DNA of 64,000 bases from Polaribacter marinaquae (GCF_038019025.1 NZ_CP150496.1:1306001-1370000), one strand, 5' to 3'; shown: positions 35,164 to 45,699, numbered from the stretch's first letter. Notes: generated by a model not told the origin, from the sequence alone. Program-made: numbers and translations.

Positions 35164-36291
35164 TTACTCCGCCTGCTTTAAAATTTCATGACCTGCCTTT
35201 AACAAATCAACATCTTTTTTCATTAAGGCAACATCTCCTTGCATCATATCTTTTACTAAGGCAGCCAAATCATATTCTGGAACCCAACCTAATTTTTCTT
35301 TCGCTTTTGTTGGATCTCCTAATAGTAAATCAACTTCTGTTGGTCTAAAATAAGTAGGATCTATTGATAAAACTTCTTTACCTATTTCGACTTGAAAGTC
35401 TTTATGATTACAAGCTGTAACAAATGCTTTTTCGTCAACACCTTCTCCTTTAAATTCTAATTCTATTCCTACTTCACCAAAAGCCATTCTTACAAAATCA
35501 CGAACAGTAGTTGTAACTCCTGTAGCAATTACCCAATCTTCTGGTTGATCTGCTTGTAAAATCATCCACATCATACGTACATAATCTTTTGCATGTCCCC
35601 AATCACGTTTTGCATCTAGATTTCCTAAATACACTTTTTCTTGCAAGCCTAAAGCAATTTTAGCAACAGCACGTGTAATTTTTCTTGTTACAAAAGTTTC
35701 TCCTCTTCTAGGAGATTCATGATTAAACAAAAGTCCGTTACAAGCAAACATGTTATATGCTTCTCTGTAGTTTTTAGTAATCCAAAAACCATATATTTTA
35801 GCTACTCCATAGGGAGATCTAGGATATAAAGGGGAATTTTCATCATAAAATCCTCGTTCATTTTTATTTTCAGGTAAACCACCAAACAATTCTGAAGTAG
35901 AAGCTTGATAAATTCTAGTTTTATTTGTTAATCCTAACAATCGAACTGCTTCTAATATTCTAAGTGTCCCTAATCCATCAACATTTCCTACATATTCAGG
36001 CATATCAAACGAAACTTTAACGTGCGACATTGCTCCTAAATTATAAATTTCATCGGGTTGACATTCTTGTATGATTCGCGTTAAATTCATTGAATCTGTC
36101 AAATCGCCATAATGTAATTTTAATCTTTGATTGGGGTCGTGTGGGTCTTGATATAAGTGATCTATTCTATCCGTATTAAACAAAGAAGCTCTTCTTTTAA
36201 TACCATGAACCATATATCCTTTTTCCAATAATAGTTCTGCCAAATACGATCCATCTTGACCTGTAATCCCCGTGATTAATGCTACTTTCAT
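35164..36291 (-). CDS. gmd: GDP-mannose 4,6-dehydratase
   Basis: Converts GDP-D-mannose to GDP-4-keto-6-deoxymannose, the first step to GDP-L-fucose and related deoxy sugars. About 375 residues: NADP motif [45 protein letters not shown] with the catalytic Tyr and Lys, [16 protein letters not shown], and [14 protein letters not shown]. The ATG at 36291 begins the conserved MKVALITG; an ATG eight codons earlier lies in the hexamer-repeat region. The usual partner fcl is upstream but separated by the four-helix-bundle gene. No manC or manB is in the window, so GDP-mannose must come from elsewhere. Confidence 0.95.
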   Translation of the reverse strand: MKVALITGITGQDGSYLAELLLEKGYMVHGIKRRASLFNTDRIDHLYQDPHDPNQRLKLHYGDLTDSMNLTRIIQECQPDEIYNLGAMSHVKVSFDMPEYVGNVDGLGTLRILEAVRLLGLTNKTRIYQASTSELFGGLPENKNERGFYDENSPLYPRSPYGVAKIYGFWITKNYREAYNMFACNGLLFNHESPRRGETFVTRKITRAVAKIALGLQEKVYLGNLDAKRDWGHAKDYVRMMWMILQADQPEDWVIATGVTTTVRDFVRMAFGEVGIELEFKGEGVDEKAFVTACNHKDFQVEIGKEVLSIDPTYFRPTEVDLLLGDPTKAKEKLGWVPEYDLAALVKDMMQGDVALMKKDVDLLKAGHEILKQAE

Positions 36292-36305
36292 ATTTTTTGT
36301 TTCAA

Positions 36306-36370
36306 AAAATGACATTGACTTAAACTTTGACTTAGACTAATTTGTCTTTGTCTTTGTCTTTGTCTTTGTC
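36306..36370. repeat. GAC/GTC hexamer repeat tract, left flank of the four-helix-bundle gene
   Basis: On the plus strand degenerate GACnnn units (36312-36338: GACATT, GACTTA, AACTTT, GACTTA, GAC) run into five perfect TTTGTC units (36341-36370). The two halves are inverted with respect to each other and could form an imperfect hairpin with GAC:GTC pairing every six bases. The tract lies between gmd and the stop of the four-helix-bundle gene. Confidence 0.85.
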
Positions 36371-36372
36371 TT

Positions 36373-36726
36373 TTAATTTATAATTTTTCTTCTCAGTGCG
36401 TATATTCTTTTCTGTAAACTATTTAGCTTCAAAATACTTTCCTCTATATGAGATTCTGATATATACTTTATTCTTTCAGCTATGATTAATTGTGTTTCTA
36501 ATTCAAAAGCTGACCCCAATCCTATTTTCAAAAACCTTGCAAAATCCTTTTCTGAATTTCTAGATGCTCCTTCTGCAATATTTGAAGGAATTGAAACCTC
36601 AGATCGTGTTATCTGAGAACTCAATCCATATTTTTCGGAATTGGAAAAAGCTTCTACAAACGAATAAACGTAATCAACAAGTTCCATACTATCTGTCCAA
36701 ATATCATATTTTCTAAAATCCTTCAA
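36373..36726 (-). CDS. Four-helix-bundle protein (S23/bAvd family)
   Basis: A 117-residue all-helical protein. The family signature is visible in the N-terminal FRKYDIWTDSMELVDYVYSF, then SSQITRSEVSIPSNIAEGAS, RNSEKDFARFLKIGLGSAFELE and the LQKRIYALRRKI tail. The family includes proteins encoded by intervening sequences in 23S rRNA genes and the Avd accessory proteins of diversity-generating retroelements. No reverse transcriptase is present here, and the function of lone members is unknown to me. The open frame starts after a TAG two codons before a TTG at 36726, and no ATG precedes the conserved N-terminus, so TTG is the likely start. It is inserted between fcl and gmd with GAC/GTC hexamer repeats on both sides, like a small cassette. 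Confidence 0.85.
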   Translation of the reverse strand: MKDFRKYDIWTDSMELVDYVYSFVEAFSNSEKYGLSSQITRSEVSIPSNIAEGASRNSEKDFARFLKIGLGSAFELETQLIIAERIKYISESHIEESILKLNSLQKRIYALRRKIIN

Positions 36727-36780
36727 TGTCTACGTCTCTATTTTCTCCTTCGTCTTCATCTTCGTCTTTGTCAAAGTCTA
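36727..36780. repeat. GAC/GTC hexamer repeat tract, right flank of the four-helix-bundle gene
   Basis: On the plus strand this reads as degenerate nnnGTC units: TTCGTC, TTCATC, TTCGTC, TTTGTC, AAAGTC, TACGTT, with further GTC triplets at its left end. It spans from the start of the four-helix-bundle gene to the fcl stop codon, which the last unit overlaps. It has the same unit and orientation as the TTTGTC half of the left flank. Confidence 0.8.
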
Positions 36781-37731
36781 CGTTAACTTTACTTCTTTTA
36801 TATTCTCAATATTTTCTAAAAACCATTCATAGGTTTTTTCAATTCCATCTTGTAATTCTGTTGAGTATTCCCAACCGATATGTTGCATTTTTGACACATC
36901 CATTAATTTTCTTGGCGTTCCATCTGGTTTTTCAGCATCCCATACAATATCACCTTCGTGTCCTGTAACTTTTTGAATGGTTTCTGCCAGTTCTTTTATT
37001 GTAATATCTTTACCAGAACCAACATTATACAAGTATTCTGGCAATTTGTTCTCTAAAGCGTAAACTACTGCTTCTGCCATATCTTCTACAAATAAAAATT
37101 CTCTCATTGGTGTTCCACTACCCCATAACGTCACATCTGAATTTCCATTAATTTTAGCTTCATGAAACTTTCGTAACATTGCAGGTAAAACATGTGATGT
37201 TTCTAAATCGAAATTATCAAAATATCCATATAGATTTGTTGGCATCAAGCTCACAAAATCTTTTTTAAACTGTTTTCTGATAGCTTGACAAGCTTTTACA
37301 CCTGTTATTTTTGCAATTGCATACCATTCGTTAGTTGGCTCTAACGAGTCTGTTAGCAAGTATTCTTCCTTAAGTGGTTGTGGAGCCAACTTTGGATAAA
37401 TACAAGAGCTTCCTAAAAAAATAAATTTATTGATACCAGATTTAAGAGCACTATCAATTAAATTATTTTGAATTTGCATGTTTTCCATTAGAAATTGGTA
37501 TGGAAAATCATTGTTTGCTAAAATCCCACCAACTCTTGCAGCTGCATCAATAATAGCCTCTGGTTTTTCTGTCACGAGAAAATCGAGAACGTCTACTTGA
37601 TTTTTTAAATCTAATTCTTTACTTGTTTTACCTATTAGATTTGTATAACCTTTTTTCTCTAAAGCTCTCCAAACTGCAGACCCTACCATTCCGCGATGAC
37701 CAGCAATATAAATTTTTGTATGTTTATTCAT
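36778..37731 (-). CDS. fcl: GDP-L-fucose synthase
   Basis: Epimerises and reduces the Gmd product to GDP-L-fucose. 317 residues of the extended SDR type: IYIAGHRGMVGSAVWRAL, IDAAARVGGILANN, FLGSSCIYPKLAPQPLKE and the catalytic EWYAIAKITG (Tyr and Lys). It then has GPVDNFD-like NLYGYFDNFDLETSHVLPA and LWGSGTPMREFLFVEDMA. It is six bases from the ugd stop upstream. Its stop codon merges with the repeat tract that separates it from gmd. Confidence 0.95.
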   Translation of the reverse strand: MNKHTKIYIAGHRGMVGSAVWRALEKKGYTNLIGKTSKELDLKNQVDVLDFLVTEKPEAIIDAAARVGGILANNDFPYQFLMENMQIQNNLIDSALKSGINKFIFLGSSCIYPKLAPQPLKEEYLLTDSLEPTNEWYAIAKITGVKACQAIRKQFKKDFVSLMPTNLYGYFDNFDLETSHVLPAMLRKFHEAKINGNSDVTLWGSGTPMREFLFVEDMAEAVVYALENKLPEYLYNVGSGKDITIKELAETIQKVTGHEGDIVWDAEKPDGTPRKLMDVSKMQHIGWEYSTELQDGIEKTYEWFLENIENIKEVKLT

Positions 37732-37737
37732 TACAAA

Positions 37738-39060
37738 CTATTTTCCAATTTGAAAATATTCAAATCCATTGTCTCCTAAATTAAATGCATTATATTGATT
37801 TCTACCATCAAAAATAATTGGTAATTTCAATTGTGTTTTAATCTCTTCAAAATCAGGAGATCTAAACTCCTTCCATTCTGTTAACAAAATTAAGGCATCA
37901 GCACCTTGTAAAACTTCATATTTAGAATTACAATATTTTATATTTTTTGCATCTTTTAAGTAAAACTCTTTAGACTCTTCTATTGCTTTCGGATCATAAG
38001 CGTTTACTTTTGCTCCTCTTTTTTCTAATTCTTTAACGATATAAATAGCCGGAGCTTCCCTCATATCATCAGTTCCTGGCTTAAAAGCTAATCCCCATAA
38101 ACCAAAAGTAAATCCTGTTAAGTCCTCTCCAAAACGTTTTACTATTTTGTTAGCAATCACTAATTTTTGAGCATCATTAACGTTTTCAACAGACTCAATT
38201 AAATTTGCTTTATAACCATTTTCTTCGGCAATCTTCTTTAGAGCTTTAACATCCTTAGGAAAACATGAGCCTCCGTAACCTGCGCCAGGGTAAATAAAAC
38301 TGTAACCAATTCTTTTATCTGAGCCAATACCAATTCTTACTTTATTGGCATCTGCACCAACCCTTTCACAAATATTCGCGATCTCATTCATAAATGAAAT
38401 TTTTGTTGCTAACATTGTATTTGCAGCATATTTTGTCATTTCCGCAGAACGAATATCCATAGTGATAAAGCGATCATGTGTTCTAAAGAAAGGAGAATAC
38501 AATTGCTTCATTTTATCAAAAGCATAATCGGAATCTGAACCTATCACCACTCTATCGGGTTTCATAAAATCATCAATAGCTGCACCTTCTTTTAAAAATT
38601 CCGGATTTGATACGACATGAAACTCAATATTTTCTCCTCGTTTATCTAATTCAGATTGAATTGTTGCTTTCACTTTATCTGCAGTACCAATAGGAACTGT
38701 AGATTTATCAACAACAATTAATCTTTTACCCATAGTTTCTCCAATAGATTTAGCAACCGCTAAAACGTATTGCAAATCTGCAGAACCATCATCTCCCATT
38801 GGCGTACCAACAGCAATAAACACAATTTCGGCATCGCTAATTGCTTCACCTAATTGCGTTGTAAAAAACAAATTATTATTTTTTACATTTTTTAAAACCA
38901 TTTGCTCCAAGCCTGGTTCAAAAATAGGAATAATCCCTTGTTCTAATTTCTGTATTTTATTTTGATCAATATCAACACAAGTTACCTTATTTCCCATTTC
39001 AGCAAAACAAGTCCCAGAAACTAAACCTACATAACCAGAGCCTATAACAGCTATATTCAT
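37738..39060 (-). CDS. ugd: UDP-glucose 6-dehydrogenase
   Basis: Oxidises UDP-glucose to UDP-glucuronate with two NAD. The 440 residues have the Rossmann motif IAVIGSGYVGLVSGTCFAEM, VGTPMGDDGSADLQYV, STVPIGTADKV, the catalytic Cys in YPGAGYGGSCFPKDVKAL and the C-terminal FGLWGLAFKPGTDDMREAP. The last motif and GIGSDKRIG favour UDP-glucose over GDP-mannose, although the second cannot be excluded from motifs alone. The product would give an acidic sugar for the polysaccharide. It lies between fcl and the first nucleotidyltransferase gene with gaps of a few bases. Confidence 0.92.
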   Translation of the reverse strand: MNIAVIGSGYVGLVSGTCFAEMGNKVTCVDIDQNKIQKLEQGIIPIFEPGLEQMVLKNVKNNNLFFTTQLGEAISDAEIVFIAVGTPMGDDGSADLQYVLAVAKSIGETMGKRLIVVDKSTVPIGTADKVKATIQSELDKRGENIEFHVVSNPEFLKEGAAIDDFMKPDRVVIGSDSDYAFDKMKQLYSPFFRTHDRFITMDIRSAEMTKYAANTMLATKISFMNEIANICERVGADANKVRIGIGSDKRIGYSFIYPGAGYGGSCFPKDVKALKKIAEENGYKANLIESVENVNDAQKLVIANKIVKRFGEDLTGFTFGLWGLAFKPGTDDMREAPAIYIVKELEKRGAKVNAYDPKAIEESKEFYLKDAKNIKYCNSKYEVLQGADALILLTEWKEFRSPDFEEIKTQLKLPIIFDGRNQYNAFNLGDNGFEYFQIGK

Positions 39061-39063
39061 AAA

Positions 39064-39495
39064 CTATTTGTCCTTAACTTTTAAATTTTCTTTTTCTTGC
39101 ACCTCTTTACGCAATCCGCTACTAGAAAAACGATGCTCTCTTTTATTGAAATATAATTCTATACCTTTTTCTTCGCAATACTGTCTACCAGTAAACATCT
39201 TACTTGCATACTCATCACCAATAATACGAACATCGATTTTAAATGATCTTAAAACATCTTCTAAATCTTGCTCTGTTGCATAAGGAACAATTTCATCTAC
39301 ATATTTACATCCTTTCAACTGAATATATCTTTCTACTACAGATTGTACTGGTCTATTTTTTTCCGGTCGATCTAAAGTTGGATCAGTTTGTAAACCACAA
39401 ATTAGATAATCACACTCGCGTTTAGCATCTTCTAACATCTTTATATGACCTGAATGTAACAAATCAAACGCACTAAAAGTTATCCCTATTTTCAT
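39064..39495 (-). CDS. Small cytidylyltransferase-like nucleotidyltransferase (TagD/GCT type)
   Basis: A 143-residue Rossmann nucleotidyltransferase. It carries the HxGH motif in FDLLHSGHIKMLEDAK, the CGLQTDPTLDR segment and VIGDEYASKMFTG, then a C-terminal RFSSSGLRKEV that stands for the usual RTxGISTT. By family it would couple CTP (or ATP) to a phosphorylated polyol or sugar, as glycerol-3-phosphate cytidylyltransferase does. The substrate is unknown. It is immediately preceded by a second nucleotidyltransferase of the same fold (39500-39925) and followed by ugd. Confidence 0.85.
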   Translation of the reverse strand: MKIGITFSAFDLLHSGHIKMLEDAKRECDYLICGLQTDPTLDRPEKNRPVQSVVERYIQLKGCKYVDEIVPYATEQDLEDVLRSFKIDVRIIGDEYASKMFTGRQYCEEKGIELYFNKREHRFSSSGLRKEVQEKENLKVKDK

Positions 39496-39499
39496 TTCT

Positions 39500-39925
39500 T
39501 TATTTTTTATTTAACAACCAAGAAGATGATTGTATTTTATCTCCTAAACCATCAATTAAATCAATACCTAATTCTTTGCAAATTGGCACCTCTGGAATAG
39601 AATTATTATTTTGATCTCCACCATTTGCAAAACCTAATTGATATTCGTCTCCGTAAGTATCATGAAGATGTTTAATTGAAGCACAAACCGTTCTATCTTT
39701 ATCTATAGATATAAATACTTTATCAACAGCTTTTATATTCTGAACAATAAATAAACGCTCTTCTTCCTTTTGAAATTCTTTAGAACCCTTTAACGCTCTT
39801 TGTAAATCGCTATTAACAATTACAAATAATTCGTCTGCTAAATTTTTAGCGTTATTAAAATACTCTAAATGTCCTTTATGAATCGGGTTAAAGTAACCAG
39901 ATACGATGATTGCTTTTTTCTTCAT
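39500..39925 (-). CDS. Small adenylyl-/cytidylyltransferase family protein
   Basis: A second 141-residue nucleotidyltransferase with the HxGH motif in YFNPIHKGHLEYFNNAK, VIVNSDLQRALKGSKEF, EERLFIVQNIKAVDKVFIS and a C-terminal KIQSSSWLLNKK. It is clearly different in sequence from its neighbour at 39064-39495, so the pair is unlikely to be a recent duplication. It may activate a distinct phosphorylated substituent, or the two may form a hetero-oligomer; both are inference. It has its own full promoter just upstream within the cluster, ending 16 bases before the ATG. Confidence 0.83.
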   Translation of the reverse strand: MKKKAIIVSGYFNPIHKGHLEYFNNAKNLADELFVIVNSDLQRALKGSKEFQKEEERLFIVQNIKAVDKVFISIDKDRTVCASIKHLHDTYGDEYQLGFANGGDQNNNSIPEVPICKELGIDLIDGLGDKIQSSSWLLNKK

Positions 39926-39940
39926 TTTTAAATTTTAATG

Positions 39941-42180
<2,240 letters not shown>

Positions 42181-43161
42181 TTATAAATTTTCTACGTACC
42201 ATTTTATAGACTCTTTCAACCCTTCTTTTAAAGAATATTTAGGATTGTAATTTAAAAATTCTTTGGCTTTCTTGATTTCTGCATGAGAATGCGGAATATC
42301 TCCTAACCTATTAGGACCATGAATTACATCAATATTTTTTATTTCTGAATTATATTCTGACAAGAACTCTTTTAAATAACTAACTAAATCATTTAATGAA
42401 TTTCGATCTCCGAAAGCCGCATTGTAAACTGTATTTATAGCGTTTTTATCAGCAACTAAACTCAATAAATTAATCTGAATTATATTATCAATATACGTAA
42501 AATCTCTAGAATGTAAACCATCCCCGTTAATAGTTGGCGATTCTAATTTAAGTAACTGATTAATAAATTTAGGAATAACAGCCGCATAAGCACCATTAGC
42601 ATCTTGTCTTTTTCCGAAGACATTAAAATACCTTAAACCAATAGTTTCTATCCCGTATGTTTTGCTAAAAACATCTGCATAAAGCTCATTAACATATTTA
42701 GTAATTGCATAAGGCGATAAAGGTTTTCCTATTACAGATTCTACTTTTGGCAATGAATCTGAGTCACCATAAGTTGATGAACTTGCAGCATAAACAAACC
42801 TTTTTACTTTATTTTCTTTAGCCGCAACTAACATATTTAAAAACCCACCAACATTAACCTCGTTTGAAGTAACTGGATCTTTAATAGACCTAGGCACAGA
42901 ACCTAATGCTGCTTGATGCAATACAAAATCTACATTTAAACTTGCTTTTAAACAAGTTTCAATATTTCTTACATCACCTTCAATTAAAGTAAAGTTAGGA
43001 TTCTCTAAAAAAGATAGAATATTTTCTCTTTTTCCTGTTGAAAAATTATCTAAGCAAACTACAGCATTTTCTTTAGCCAGTAATACTTCACACAAATTAG
43101 AACCTATAAATCCGGCTCCTCCTGTAACAAGTATTTTTTTTCCTGATAAATCTATATCCAT
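42181..43161 (-). CDS. UDP-GlcNAc/UDP-GlcNAcA 4-epimerase (TviC/WbpP-like)
   Basis: An extended SDR of about 326 residues. It has KILVTGGAGFIGSNLCEVLL, VLHQAALGSVPRS, the catalytic VYAASSSTYGD and SPYAITKYVNELYAD (Tyr and Lys), and GLRYFNVFGKRQDANGAYAA. This pattern fits TviC and WbpP, which interconvert the gluco and galacto forms of UDP-HexNAc or its uronate. A GTG eight codons upstream (43185) is in frame, but it lies almost at the predicted transcription start, so the ATG at 43161 is preferred. This is the first gene of the 26-kb leftward polysaccharide cluster. Confidence 0.9.
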   Translation of the reverse strand: MDIDLSGKKILVTGGAGFIGSNLCEVLLAKENAVVCLDNFSTGKRENILSFLENPNFTLIEGDVRNIETCLKASLNVDFVLHQAALGSVPRSIKDPVTSNEVNVGGFLNMLVAAKENKVKRFVYAASSSTYGDSDSLPKVESVIGKPLSPYAITKYVNELYADVFSKTYGIETIGLRYFNVFGKRQDANGAYAAVIPKFINQLLKLESPTINGDGLHSRDFTYIDNIIQINLLSLVADKNAINTVYNAAFGDRNSLNDLVSYLKEFLSEYNSEIKNIDVIHGPNRLGDIPHSHAEIKKAKEFLNYNPKYSLKEGLKESIKWYVENL

Positions 43162-43190
43162 TGTGCTCTTTTTACCTTTTCTCACGAAAA

Positions 43191-43198
43191 CAAATGTA
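43191..43198 (-). promoter_or_regulatory. Putative -7 element (TACATTTG) for the polysaccharide cluster
   Basis: On the minus strand TACATTTG fits the consensus and lies 29 bases before the ATG at 43161. The -33 position does not contain TTG. It is the best candidate for the main promoter of the leftward cluster, just past the terminator that ends the tRNA unit. Confidence 0.5.
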
Positions 43199-43241
43199 AT
43201 AAAAAAGAACCACTTGTGAGATTTTAGATTTACATAAAACT

Positions 43242-43273
43242 AAAAAATCCCTCACAAATTGTGAAGGATTTTA
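43242..43273 (-). terminator. Terminator of the first tRNA-Val gene
   Basis: On the minus strand AAATCCTTCACAA and TTGTGAGGGATTT pair almost completely and are followed by TTTT. It lies six bases past the 3' end of the tRNA. Confidence 0.8.
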
Positions 43274-43278
43274 CTTAG

Positions 43279-43353
43279 TGGGCAATGAGGGATTCGAACC
43301 CCCGACCCCCTCGGTGTAAACGAGGTGCTCTGAACCAACTGAGCTAATTGCCC
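43279..43353 (-). tRNA. tRNA-Val (anticodon UAC)
   Basis: A full 75-base cloverleaf reads on the minus strand: acceptor GGGCAAT pairing with ATTGCCC and discriminator A, D-arm GCTC/GAGC, anticodon stem CCTCG/CGAGG with loop TTTACAC (anticodon TAC) and T-arm GGGGG-TTCGAAT-CCCTC. The 3' CCA is not encoded, as is usual in Bacteroidota. The sequence is identical to the second copy at 43477-43551. Confidence 0.97.
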
Positions 43354-43363
43354 TAAGCGGATG

Positions 43364-43371
43364 CAAATATA
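43364..43371 (-). promoter_or_regulatory. -7 element (TATATTTG) of the first tRNA-Val gene
   Basis: TATATTTG lies on the minus strand ten bases before the mature tRNA 5' end, in a context (TATATTTGCATCCGCTTA) shared exactly with the second copy. The -33 element is not recognisable here. Confidence 0.55.
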
Positions 43372-43440
43372 TAATGTTTTTTTAATCTAGAGAAATTTTT
43401 TCTTAAAAATAAATAATTATTTTAATCAAACAATTTCAAT

Positions 43441-43470
43441 AAAAAAATCCTACTATTTCTAGTAGGATTT
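43441..43470 (-). terminator. Terminator of the second tRNA-Val gene
   Basis: On the minus strand AAATCCTACTA, the loop GAAA and TAGTAGGATTT are followed by a T-run. It lies six bases past the tRNA 3' end. Confidence 0.85.
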
Positions 43471-43476
43471 ACTTGG

Positions 43477-43551
43477 TGGGCAATGAGGGATTCGAACCCC
43501 CGACCCCCTCGGTGTAAACGAGGTGCTCTGAACCAACTGAGCTAATTGCCC
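43477..43551 (-). tRNA. tRNA-Val (anticodon UAC), second copy
   Basis: Identical over all 75 bases to the copy at 43279-43353, with the same anticodon loop TTTACAC and no encoded CCA. The 18 bases upstream and the six bases downstream are also nearly the same, so the pair arose by tandem duplication that included the core promoter. Confidence 0.97.
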
Positions 43552-43561
43552 TAAGCGGATG

Positions 43562-43591
43562 CAAATATAAGATAGATTTTAAACCTACCAA
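43562..43591 (-). promoter_or_regulatory. Promoter of the second tRNA-Val gene, TTG-N19-TATATTTG
   Basis: On the minus strand TTG (43589-43591), a 19-base spacer and TATATTTG (43562-43569) form a full consensus promoter, ten bases before the tRNA. Confidence 0.7.
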
Positions 43592-43609
43592 ATAAAAAAC
43601 AAACTTTCT

Positions 43610-44818
43610 TTAAATTATTTCTGCAACTACAAAAGTACTTCCTCCTACATAAACTATATCATCTTGATTAGCAATACTTACAGCTTTACCAAACGCCTTT
43701 TTAACTGAGAGAAAAGTTTTTCCGAATAACTTAAATTCTTTTGCTTTTTCTTCAAGAATAGCCGCAGGTAATCCTCTTGGAATGTCTGGTTTACAGAAAT
43801 AATAATTAGCATCTTTAGGAAATAAAGGTAAAACCTCATCTAACTTCTTATCAGAAACAACGCCTAAAACAATATGTAAATTTACAAACCTCTCGTTTTT
43901 TAACTGATTTAAAACTATACTTAATCCCTCTTTATTATGAGCGGTATCACAAATAACTTTAGGAGAATCCTGCAAAATCTGCCACCTTCCTTTTAAACTT
44001 GTATTTTTTACTACGTTTAATAATCCTTTTTTGATATTCTCATCTGTTACCTTGAAACCTTCTAGTTTTTTAATTGCTCTAACTGCAGTTTTAACATTTT
44101 TCTTCTGATAATCCCCCAACAAATCGGTTTTAAATATCTCTTCGAAACCTGATGCAAACTCAATTAAAGCATTTTCACTTAAGGCTTTATTTACAAAAAC
44201 CTGCTTAACCTCTTCCTGCTCTTCACCAATTACAACCGCAACTCCTTTTTTTATAATTCCGGCTTTTTCGAAAGCAATTTCTGGTAAAGTTTCTCCTAAA
44301 AACTGTGTATGGTCTAATCCAATATTTGTAATTACAGAAACTTCTGGTGTAATTATATTTGTAGAATCTAATCTACCACCCAAACCAACTTCAATAATTG
44401 CTATATCTACTTTTTCTGTTGAAAAATATTCAAAAGCCAAACCTACAGTCATTTCAAAAAAAGAAAGTTGTTGTTTTTCTAGAAAGGCTTTATTCTTATT
44501 AATAAAAGAGGTAACGTTTTGTTCTGGAATTTCTTCTCCGTTAATTTTAATTCGTTCTGTAAAATTTTTTAAGTGGGGCGACGTATACAGGCCAACCTTA
44601 TACCCAGCTTCTTGTATGATTGACGCCAACATATGGCTTGTAGAACCTTTTCCGTTAGTACCTCCAACATGAATTGTTTTAATTTTTTTCTCTGGAAAAT
44701 TTAGCTTTTCTGATAATGCTAAAATATTGGTTAAGTCTTTTTTAAACGCTGTTTTACCTTGCTTTTGATACATCGGTAATTGCGAAAACATCCAATCTAA
44801 AGTTTCTTTGTAGGTCAT
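43610..44818 (-). CDS. folC: Bifunctional folylpolyglutamate synthase/dihydrofolate synthase
   Basis: Adds glutamate to dihydropteroate and to reduced folates, with ATP. The 402-residue Mur-ligase-fold protein shows the P-loop HVGGTNGKGSTSHMLASI, the family motif GLYTSPHLKNFTERI, AIIEVGLGGRLDSTNII, TNIGLDHTQFLG and the C-terminal CDTAHNKEGL. It lies after tonB with a 56-base gap and may be read from the same transcript; a TACATTTG octamer in that gap is a weak internal promoter candidate. Confidence 0.95.
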   Translation of the reverse strand: MTYKETLDWMFSQLPMYQKQGKTAFKKDLTNILALSEKLNFPEKKIKTIHVGGTNGKGSTSHMLASIIQEAGYKVGLYTSPHLKNFTERIKINGEEIPEQNVTSFINKNKAFLEKQQLSFFEMTVGLAFEYFSTEKVDIAIIEVGLGGRLDSTNIITPEVSVITNIGLDHTQFLGETLPEIAFEKAGIIKKGVAVVIGEEQEEVKQVFVNKALSENALIEFASGFEEIFKTDLLGDYQKKNVKTAVRAIKKLEGFKVTDENIKKGLLNVVKNTSLKGRWQILQDSPKVICDTAHNKEGLSIVLNQLKNERFVNLHIVLGVVSDKKLDEVLPLFPKDANYYFCKPDIPRGLPAAILEEKAKEFKLFGKTFLSVKKAFGKAVSIANQDDIVYVGGSTFVVAEII

Positions 44819-44874
44819 TTTAATGAAATAATACTTTTATAAAAAAGTAACTTTTTTAAGGCAAATGTAAGTGA

Positions 44875-45699
44875 TTATTTAGATAAAGAGAATTTATAAA
44901 TAATTGTACCTGTTTGAACTGCTGGCGCATCACTATCAGGGTTCCATATTGTTTTAAGAGCGGCTGCTTCTGCAGGTTTCGCTAAACAAGGCTTACTATT
45001 TGTTGTTCCTTTTTCACCAGCTTTTGCGTAAATTACTTTACCATTTTTATTTACTCTAATCTTAACAACCACGATACCTTCTTCGTTACAATCTGGTTGA
45101 TTGATTGGTTTAGACAATGCTTTTCTACCTGCAAGATTGTAGTTTCCGCCAGAACCAGCACCTTTATTACCATAGTATTTAGAGGATTTATCATCACCTC
45201 CTTCATTCCCTTTAACACCTTCAACCTTATCATCACCTTCTCCTTTAGGCTCTCCAGACATATCATTACCATTTAACAATTTGTTTAATGCATCTTGATT
45301 TTCTTTTGATGGTTTTGGTTTAGGCTTTTTCTTTTCAAGAACTTTTTTCACTTCTTCTTTAGTAGGTTCTTTTTTTAGTTCTTTCACTTTTTCAACAACT
45401 GGCACTTCCTTAGTTGTTTCTTGTGTAATCACTTCTTCTTTTACAGTTTCTTTAATTGTTTCTTCTACCTCTTCAACAACCTCTTCTTTCTCAATTATTT
45501 TAGGTGCTATTTTTTTTGATTTAACAACTGGCTCTCCGTTTCCTGCATTAGAATCTCCAAAATTAATAGCAAGACCATATTCTTCTGGCGGATCTAAATA
45601 CTGCATTCCATAATTATAAATTCCGAAGATTAATAAAATCAGGATTGTTGCTGTAATTAGTGCAGATTTACGTTTATGTCCTGTATCTAAAATTGCCAT
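44875..45699 (-). CDS. tonB: Energy transducer TonB
   Basis: Spans the periplasm and passes proton-motive energy from ExbB-ExbD to outer membrane receptors. The 274 residues comprise an N-terminal membrane helix (about 14-32), a charged linker unusually rich in Glu, Lys and Val (about 65-140) in place of the Pro-rich linker of enterobacterial TonB, a Gly/Lys-rich stretch (about 150-190) and a C-terminal domain with NEEGIVVVKIRVNKNGKVIY-like strand pattern ending in GTIIYKFSL. exbD ends immediately before its start, so exbB-exbD-tonB is one operon. The receptors served are not in the window. Confidence 0.88.
   Translation of the reverse strand: MAILDTGHKRKSALITATILILLIFGIYNYGMQYLDPPEEYGLAINFGDSNAGNGEPVVKSKKIAPKIIEKEEVVEEVEETIKETVKEEVITQETTKEVPVVEKVKELKKEPTKEEVKKVLEKKKPKPKPSKENQDALNKLLNGNDMSGEPKGEGDDKVEGVKGNEGGDDKSSKYYGNKGAGSGGNYNLAGRKALSKPINQPDCNEEGIVVVKIRVNKNGKVIYAKAGEKGTTNSKPCLAKPAEAAALKTIWNPDSDAPAVQTGTIIYKFSLSK

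Noticed and set aside
36341-36370. CRISPR-like array at the TTTGTC repeats
   Set aside because: Units are six bases with no spacers and no cas genes nearby; this is a simple tandem repeat.
36373-36726. Diversity-generating retroelement based on the bAvd-like protein
   Set aside because: No reverse transcriptase, template repeat or variable repeat is present anywhere in the window.
36726-36968. Plus-strand open frame with a serine-rich N-terminus (SPSSSSSSLSK)
   Set aside because: It is the translation of the GTC hexamer tract running into the antisense of fcl. The serines come from the repeat, not from a protein.
43180-43610. Possible integration site or island end at the tRNA-Val pair
   Set aside because: No integrase, no attachment-type direct repeat of a tRNA 3' end farther on, and the similarity is limited to the two tRNA units themselves.
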